6,478 nucleotides of DNA. It comes from Betaproteobacteria bacterium. GTDB lineage: Bacteria; Pseudomonadota; Gammaproteobacteria; Burkholderiales; SG8-39. The DNA is taken from NCBI GenBank assembly GCA_005888925.1, contig VBCP01000165.1:1-6478 (forward strand). The letters run 5' to 3'. The translations under genes and the position numbers were made by a program. The notes beneath the pieces are model-generated. The model did no database searches. It saw only the letters and a program-made list of their open reading frames with translations, and was not told the origin of the DNA. Below, one piece after another: positions 1 to 6,478 of this stretch (within the stretch, counting starts at the first letter, position 1; each line of letters starts with the position of its first letter).

Positions 1-438
1 GCTGAGATCGTCGCAAAACAGCAGGAAGCGCTCGCGCCGCCCAGCGACCTGGTCGACGATCTGGGGCAAGTCGACCAGATCGTTCTTCTCGACCTCGATC
101 AGCCGCAGGCTTTGTTTCGCATACTTGTTGAGCAGCCCCTTCACGATCGAGGACTTGCCGGTGCCGCGCGCCCCCGTAAGCAGCACGTTGTTCGCTGGCT
201 GCGCCTTCATGAACTGGCGCGTGTTCTGCTCGACGCGCTCGATCTGCCGGTCGATGCCGCGCAGATCCGAAAGCTTGATGCGATGCACCTGCCGCACCGG
301 CTGCAGCCATCCCGCCACGCCAGGGCGGCCGCTCGAGCGCCAGCGAAAGGCGATGCTCGCCTTCCAGTCGGTCGCCGGCGCCGGCCCAGGCAGTAGCTTG
401 CCCAGGCGTTGCAGGATTTCCTCGAGCTCCTTATTCAA
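1..438 (-). CDS. DUF815-family AAA+-type ATP-binding protein, N-terminal 146 residues (runs off left edge)
   Basis: The reading frame is open from a TTG start at 438 to the window edge, giving the first 146 residues. A short helical N-terminus (about 1-17) is followed by a Pro/Ala-rich stretch. From about residue 40 the protein matches the DUF815 ATPase pattern as I recall it: the segment LSDLRGIDRQ (57-64 and on), then PANNVLLTGARGTGKSS. The Walker A motif is GARGTGKS at 89-96 (Lys95) and a Walker B-like FLLFCDDLS lies at 138-146 (Asp143, Asp144). Family members are usually near 290 residues, so about half is seen. It is probably a cytoplasmic P-loop ATPase; the biological role is not established. 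The TTG start overlaps the argJ stop in TTGA, has no clear Shine-Dalgarno, and was chosen because the first residues fit the family N-terminus. No better in-frame start lies just upstream. Translation probably depends on argJ. Confidence 0.85.
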   Translation of the reverse strand, partial: MNKELEEILQRLGKLLPGPAPATDWKASIAFRWRSSGRPGVAGWLQPVRQVHRIKLSDLRGIDRQIERVEQNTRQFMKAQPANNVLLTGARGTGKSSIVKGLLNKYAKQSLRLIEVEKNDLVDLPQIVDQVAGRRERFLLFCDDLS

Positions 439-1640
439 GTGCGGTATTCCGCATTGATTTTCACGTAGTCGAAGGAGAAATCACAAGTCCAGACCGTGGC
501 CTGCGCTTTGCCGCGGTTGAGCGCCGCGCGCACCGTGAACTCGGGTTTTTTCATCGCCGCCACCCCCTGCTCCTCGCGGTAGGCGGGATCGCGAGCCCCC
601 TGATGCGCGACGCGCACTGCGTCGATGTAGAGATCGATCTTGGCGGTGTCAAGGCCGCGCACCCCCGAATTGCCGACGGCGGCCAGGATTCGGCCGAGAT
701 TGGGATCGGAGGCGAAGAACGCGGTCTTCACCAGCGGGGAATGCGCCACCGCGTACGCGACGCGGCGGCATTCCTCGGCATTGCGGCCGCGTTCGACCTG
801 GATGGTGACGAATTTCGTCGCGCCCTCGCCGTCGCGCACGATCGCCTGCGCGAGGTGCCGCGCCACTTCGCCCACGGCCACTTCGAGCTTCAGCAGATCT
901 CGGCCGCTGCTCGCGGCGGGCCCGTGCCCGGTCGCGGCGAGGATCAGCGAATCGTTGGTGGAGGTATCGCCATCGACCGTCACGCAGTTGAACGAGCGCT
1001 CGGCGACGCGTTCGAGCAGGCTTTGCAGGCCGCGCGCCGGCACGCGTGCATCGGTCGCCAGGAACGCCAGCATGGTCGCCATGTCGGGGCGGATCATGCC
1101 GGCACCCTTGGCGATCCCGGTGACCACCGCCATGCCGCGCGAGAGCCGCACCTTGCGCGAATAGGCCTTCGGCACGGTGTCGGTGGTCATGATCGCTTCG
1201 GCGGCCGACAGCCAGTCGTCCTGGTGCAGCAGCGCGCGCGGCAGCGCCGCGACGATGCGCTCGACGGGCAGCGGCTCCATGATGACGCCAGTGGAAAAGG
1301 GCAGGATCTGATCGGCCTCGCAACCGAGGTGGCTCGCCAGCGCGTCGCACACCTGCAGGGCACGCTCAAGGCCCGGCGCGCCGGTGCCGGCATTGGCGTT
1401 ACCGGTATTGACGACCAGTGCCTGCACGTCCTTCCTGAGGTGGCGCTTCGCGAGCACCACCGGCGCGGCGCAGAAACGGTTCTGCGTGAATACGCCGGCC
1501 ACGGTCGTGCCGGGGGCAAAGCGCATCACCAGAAGGTCCTTGCGCTCGGCCTTGCGGATTCCCGCCATCGCCACGCCGAGCTCTACGCCCGGGACCGGAT
1601 GCAGCGCGGCCGGGTCGGGTGGCGGCAGATTGACCGCCAT
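435..1640 (-). CDS. argJ: Bifunctional glutamate N-acetyltransferase / ornithine acetyltransferase ArgJ
   Basis: This 401-residue protein is a full-length ArgJ. It transfers the acetyl group from N-acetylornithine to glutamate, recycling it in cytoplasmic arginine synthesis; some members also use acetyl-CoA. The proenzyme cleaves itself before a conserved Thr, visible in KGAGMIRPDMATML: the expected cut is Ala188/Thr189, with Thr189 as the new N-terminal nucleophile of the beta chain. The oxyanion-hole pair is Thr117-Gly118 in PFSTGVI. Lys178 and Glu272 (in DGEGATKF) match other active-site positions, and the C-terminus NAEYRT is typical. I chose the ATG at 1640 (MAVNLPPPDP) because it fits family N-termini; a start at 1691 would add 17 residues and lie inside secA. 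The secA stop is only 2 bases upstream, so argJ is probably cotranscribed and translationally coupled to secA. Whether this enzyme is mono- or bifunctional cannot be decided from sequence alone. Confidence 0.96.
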   Translation of the reverse strand: MAVNLPPPDPAALHPVPGVELGVAMAGIRKAERKDLLVMRFAPGTTVAGVFTQNRFCAAPVVLAKRHLRKDVQALVVNTGNANAGTGAPGLERALQVCDALASHLGCEADQILPFSTGVIMEPLPVERIVAALPRALLHQDDWLSAAEAIMTTDTVPKAYSRKVRLSRGMAVVTGIAKGAGMIRPDMATMLAFLATDARVPARGLQSLLERVAERSFNCVTVDGDTSTNDSLILAATGHGPAASSGRDLLKLEVAVGEVARHLAQAIVRDGEGATKFVTIQVERGRNAEECRRVAYAVAHSPLVKTAFFASDPNLGRILAAVGNSGVRGLDTAKIDLYIDAVRVAHQGARDPAYREEQGVAAMKKPEFTVRAALNRGKAQATVWTCDFSFDYVKINAEYRT

Positions 1641-1642
1641 CG

Positions 1643-4447
<2,805 letters not shown>

Positions 4448-4450
4448 CAT

Positions 4451-4480
4451 GGGCGGGCAGCCGGCGCGCACCGACCACCC
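4451..4480 (-). promoter_or_regulatory. Possible RNA hairpin directly before the secA start
   Basis: Read on the minus strand, GGGTGG (4480-4475) can pair with CCGCCC (4456-4451), with one G-U pair. Inside it, CGGT (4473-4470) can pair with GCCG (4465-4462) around a GCGC loop. The lower stem ends right beside the ATG at 4450. Such a fold could limit ribosome access to secA. The sequence is very GC-rich, so chance pairing is a real possibility; no conservation has been tested. Confidence 0.25.
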
Positions 4481-4514
4481 CTGCAAAACCCGTGATTTTA
4501 GCGGTAAAGCGGAA

Positions 4515-5456
4515 CTACTTGGCGCGCGCTGCCTGTGCGCCGGGCGTCGATGCCAACAGGAACTTGGCCGGGTTCTGCGCGGCCCCGCGGAAGCGCACTT
4601 CGAAGTGCAGGTGCGGTCCGGTAGAGCGCCCGGTCGATCCCGTTTCGGCGATCTTGCGTCCGCGGACGACGACGTCGCCTTCCTTGACGAGCAGCTTCGA
4701 GCAGTGCGCGTAGCGGGTGACGAGGTCGTTGCCGTGATCGATGTCGATCACGTAGCCGTACTGCGGATGAAAGCCGGCGAACACGATGACGCCGCCGGCG
4801 GCGGCGGCGACCGGCGAGCCGGCATCGGCGAGGAAGTCGATGCCTTCGTGCATCGCCCACTGGCCGGTGAAGGGATCGACGCGCCGTCCGAAGCCCGAGG
4901 CGTTGAACGGCGCGCTCACCGGCATCATCGTGGGCATGAGCTTCTTCTTCACCGCCTGCTCGAACAATTGCGACTTGAGCACGCCGAGCATGTCGTTGCG
5001 GTTTTCAAGCTGCCGCGAGAGCTCGAGCAGCTTCTCGCTGAAATCGCCGAGCGAGAGATTCTGCGGCGGCATCAGGGTCGGCGCGGCGCCGCCGAGGCCG
5101 GGAGCTTCCGCGAAGCGGATATCGCGCACCCCGGCGAGCGAGGCGAGCCGCTCGCCGAGCGCGTCGAGGCGCGTGAGATGCGCCTGCATCTCGCCGAGCT
5201 TGACCGCCATCGCATTGAGGTTCTGCTGCACGAACGCGCGGCTATGCTCGGCTTCGGTCTCTTGCGCCGCGAGCACCAGGCGATGCAGCGCGGGAAGCGG
5301 CACTTGCGCCGCATAGCGCAAGGTCAGCCAATACACGCCGGCGGTCGCGCTCAGGACCACGAGGAACATCAGCAGGCCGCTCGCGAGCAGATGTCCGAAC
5401 GACAAACTCACCGACCTCGCCCTGGCCAGACGGTCCGAGATCAGGATAATCTGCAC
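4515..5456 (-). CDS. Membrane-anchored M23 (LytM-type) metallopeptidase
   Basis: This 313-residue protein has a short cytoplasmic N-terminus, one transmembrane segment at about residues 22-46 that probably acts as an uncleaved signal anchor, a helical, likely coiled-coil periplasmic stretch (about 58-110 and 138-170), and a C-terminal M23 domain from about 180 to 300. The zinc ligands are present: His203 and Asp207 in HEGIDF, and His284 in GPHLHFEV; His251 (RYAHC) and His282 complete the active site. It should therefore be an active zinc endopeptidase cutting peptidoglycan cross-links or stems in the periplasm, unlike degenerate LytM activators. Substrate and partners are unknown. The GTG start at 5456 is supported by a strong Shine-Dalgarno and by the typical QIILISDRLA N-terminus; the longer open frame up to 5714 runs antisense to dciA and is not credible. 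It is the first gene of the minus-strand run leading into secA, in the position held by secM in E. coli. Confidence 0.93.
   Translation of the reverse strand: MQIILISDRLARARSVSLSFGHLLASGLLMFLVVLSATAGVYWLTLRYAAQVPLPALHRLVLAAQETEAEHSRAFVQQNLNAMAVKLGEMQAHLTRLDALGERLASLAGVRDIRFAEAPGLGGAAPTLMPPQNLSLGDFSEKLLELSRQLENRNDMLGVLKSQLFEQAVKKKLMPTMMPVSAPFNASGFGRRVDPFTGQWAMHEGIDFLADAGSPVAAAAGGVIVFAGFHPQYGYVIDIDHGNDLVTRYAHCSKLLVKEGDVVVRGRKIAETGSTGRSTGPHLHFEVRFRGAAQNPAKFLLASTPGAQAARAK
5423..5450 (+). promoter_or_regulatory. Weak candidate sigma70-type promoter for dciA
   Basis: On the plus strand TGGCCA (5423-5428, 4 of 6 to TTGACA) and GATAAT (5445-5450, 5 of 6 to TATAAT) are separated by 16 bases. Transcription would begin near 5457 and leave a leader of about 18 bases before the GTG at 5475. 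The site lies inside the first codons of the divergent M23 gene, the only place a nearby dciA promoter can be. The match is modest and may be chance. Confidence 0.3.
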
Positions 5457-5458
5457 GT

Positions 5459-5468
5459 CTCCCCTCCC
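5459..5468 (-). promoter_or_regulatory. Strong ribosome binding site of the M23 peptidase gene
   Basis: On the minus strand the purine run GGGAGGGGAG contains a perfect GGAGG (5467-5463) six bases before the GTG at 5456. This fixes the start of the M23 gene and rules out the longer upstream reading. It occupies over half of the 18-base spacer shared with the divergent dciA gene. Confidence 0.85.
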
Positions 5469-5474
5469 GAGTAC

Positions 5475-5930
5475 GTGACTCGTTTGCGCCTTACCAAACT
5501 CGACCGGATCCTCTCGGCCCAAGGCGATTTGCAACCGCTCATGGCGAAGGCGCGGGACTTGCGCGCCCTCACCGGGCTGGTTCACGGCTTCTTGTCCGCG
5601 GACCTCGCCCGAGAGACCCGCGTCGGCAATATCAAGGACGGTAACCTGGCGCTCATCGCCGCGAATTCTGCGGTGGCGGCGAAGCTGCGGCTGCTCGGCC
5701 CGGCCCTGAGCCAATTGCTGCTAGAACGGCGATTTCAGGTTAATTCAGTTTCAGTGAGGGTGCAACCAAACAGGACTCGAATCGCGGTGCCCGAAACGCA
5801 AAAAAGCGTGCATTTCTCCACACATGCGCTCGCGAGCCTGCGCGCCCTGCACCGTCGCCTGCCGCCGTCGCCGGCGCGCGCAGCGCTGGCGAAAATGCTG
5901 CGGCGCCACGGGGCTCTTCCCGAAGACTAG
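5475..5930 (+). CDS. dciA: DUF721 / DciA-family protein, replicative helicase loader/operator
   Basis: This is the only plus-strand gene, 151 residues from a GTG start. The DUF721 (KH-like) region covers about residues 25-95, with the family pattern of a helix (DLRALTGLVHGFL), RVGNIKDGNLALIAANSAVAAKLRLL (50-74), and a helix plus strand ending in VNSVSVRV (89-96). A linker with lower GC content follows, then a C-terminal basic helical tail (about 115-146). DciA proteins bind the DnaB replicative helicase and replace DnaC/DnaI loaders in most bacteria; that role is inferred from family and synteny here. The Trp often seen after the strand pair is not present (Val67-Ala68 there). Start choice is uncertain: TTG at 5484 fits the family equally, and an ATG at 5391 would overlap the M23 gene antisense. 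No good Shine-Dalgarno precedes any of them. It ends in the same CTAG as lpxC. Confidence 0.82.
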   Translation: MTRLRLTKLDRILSAQGDLQPLMAKARDLRALTGLVHGFLSADLARETRVGNIKDGNLALIAANSAVAAKLRLLGPALSQLLLERRFQVNSVSVRVQPNRTRIAVPETQKSVHFSTHALASLRALHRRLPPSPARAALAKMLRRHGALPED

Positions 5931-6478
5931 CCGTACTGCGTGACCAGCCGCGCGACACCGGCGGGCGTGTCCTCCGGACGCTCGAAGCTGACCGTTTCCA
6001 GCGCCCCCGCCTGCGCGAGAACTGCGCGCAGCAGGCGGTTGTTCAGCGCATGGCCGGACTTGTGGGCCGAGAACGCGCCAAGCAGCGGCTTGCCCAGAAG
6101 ATAAAGATCGCCGATCGCGTCGAGCAGCTTGTGCCGGATGAATTCGTCGGCGAAGCGCAGGCCCTCGGCGTTGAGCACGCGGTATTCATCGAGCACCACG
6201 GCGTTGTCCAGGCCGCCGCCGAGCGCAAGGCCACTGTCGCGCAGGTCTTCCACCTCGTGCATGAAGCCGAAGGTGCGCGCGCGCGCGATTTCCTTCAGAT
6301 AGGAGGTTTCCGCGAAGTTGACCTCCACCGCCTGCGTCGAGCGCTCGATCACCGGGTGGCGGAAATCGATCGAGAAGGAGAGCTTGTAGCCTTCGAAGGG
6401 TTCCAGGCGCGCCCATTTGTCGGCGTCCCTGACCTCCACGCGACGCGTGACGCGCAGGAATCGTTTCGGCGCCGCCTG
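5927..6478 (-). CDS. lpxC: UDP-3-O-acyl-N-acetylglucosamine deacetylase LpxC, C-terminal 183 residues (start beyond right edge)
   Basis: LpxC is the zinc deacetylase of the committed step in lipid A synthesis, acting in the cytoplasm. The frame is open through the right edge, so the first part of the protein, including the first zinc ligand His of domain I, is missing here. The visible 183 residues cover the end of domain I and nearly all of domain II. Landmarks are SRARTFGFM-like IARARTFGFMHEVEDL (64-79), DNAVVLDEYRVLN (91-103), the zinc ligands His116 and Asp120 in FIRHKLLDAIGD, and the catalytic His143 in KSGHALNN. These align along the whole length with E. coli LpxC as I recall it, without gaps that suggest damage. 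The C-terminus is short, ending ARLVTQYG. The stop codon lies in CTAG shared with the convergent dciA. In many proteobacteria ftsZ lies just upstream, outside this window. Confidence 0.96.
   Translation of the reverse strand, partial: QAAPKRFLRVTRRVEVRDADKWARLEPFEGYKLSFSIDFRHPVIERSTQAVEVNFAETSYLKEIARARTFGFMHEVEDLRDSGLALGGGLDNAVVLDEYRVLNAEGLRFADEFIRHKLLDAIGDLYLLGKPLLGAFSAHKSGHALNNRLLRAVLAQAGALETVSFERPEDTPAGVARLVTQYG

Noticed and set aside
112..457. Two overlapping small plus-strand frames at the left edge
   Set aside because: Both are shadows of the DUF815 gene on the minus strand, which shows clear Walker motifs.
4495..4500. TAAAAT on the minus strand before secA as a -10 element
   Set aside because: At spacings of 16 to 18 bases the upstream hexamers have almost no match to TTGACA, so a separate secA promoter is not supported.
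4451..4600. A secM-like arrest peptide upstream of secA
   Set aside because: The upstream gene is a clear M23 peptidase and its C-terminus has no FxxxxWIxxxxGIRAGP-type motif. The 67-base gap has no room for another reading frame of useful length.
5457..5714. Longer start of the M23 peptidase at 5714
   Set aside because: The extra 86 residues are antisense to dciA and lack a signal anchor pattern. The GTG at 5456 has a near-perfect ribosome binding site and the expected N-terminus.
5796..5809. A6 tract in dciA as a programmed frameshift site or terminator
   Set aside because: The reading phase is CAA AAA AGC, which is not the A AAA AAG phase needed for dnaX-type slippage. The flanking ACGC/GCGT stem is only 4 pairs and lacks a following U run on either strand.

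Overview
This is a GC-rich window of ordinary bacterial chromosome. The encoded proteins (ArgJ, SecA, LpxC, a DciA-type DUF721 protein, a DUF815 ATPase) and their order point to a betaproteobacterium or a close proteobacterial relative. From memory, Pseudomonas has a similar order (lpxC, DUF721 gene, M23 peptidase, secA, argJ), so the block is an old conserved neighbourhood rather than an accessory island. I see no mobile element, tRNA, rRNA, CRISPR array or phage gene.

Layout from right to left, the direction in which five of the six genes are read. The 3' part of lpxC (lipid A synthesis) enters from the right edge on the minus strand. dciA (replicative helicase loader/operator family, DUF721) is the only plus-strand gene. 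Its stop codon shares a CTAG with the lpxC stop, and its start lies 18 bases from the start of the next minus-strand gene. The minus strand then carries a membrane-anchored M23 metallopeptidase, secA (preprotein translocase ATPase), argJ (ornithine/glutamate acetyltransferase) and the start of a DUF815 AAA+-type ATPase that runs off the left edge. The last four probably form one transcription unit: 67 bases separate the M23 gene from secA, 2 bases separate secA from argJ, and argJ overlaps the DUF815 gene by 4 bases.

Functionally this is cell envelope and growth housekeeping: outer-membrane lipid A (LpxC), peptidoglycan remodelling (M23), protein export (SecA), replication (DciA) and arginine synthesis (ArgJ). 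No shared pathway links all of them. There is no stretch above 300 bases without a gene, and the window is almost wholly coding.

I did not find a convincing undescribed system. The points worth a second look are organisational: the lone antisense dciA gene squeezed between lpxC and the M23-secA-argJ run, with almost no space for promoters or terminators; an extended SecA N-terminus whose start lacks a Shine-Dalgarno and abuts a possible RNA hairpin; the M23 gene in the position that secM holds in enterobacteria; and the uncharacterised DUF815 ATPase coupled to argJ.
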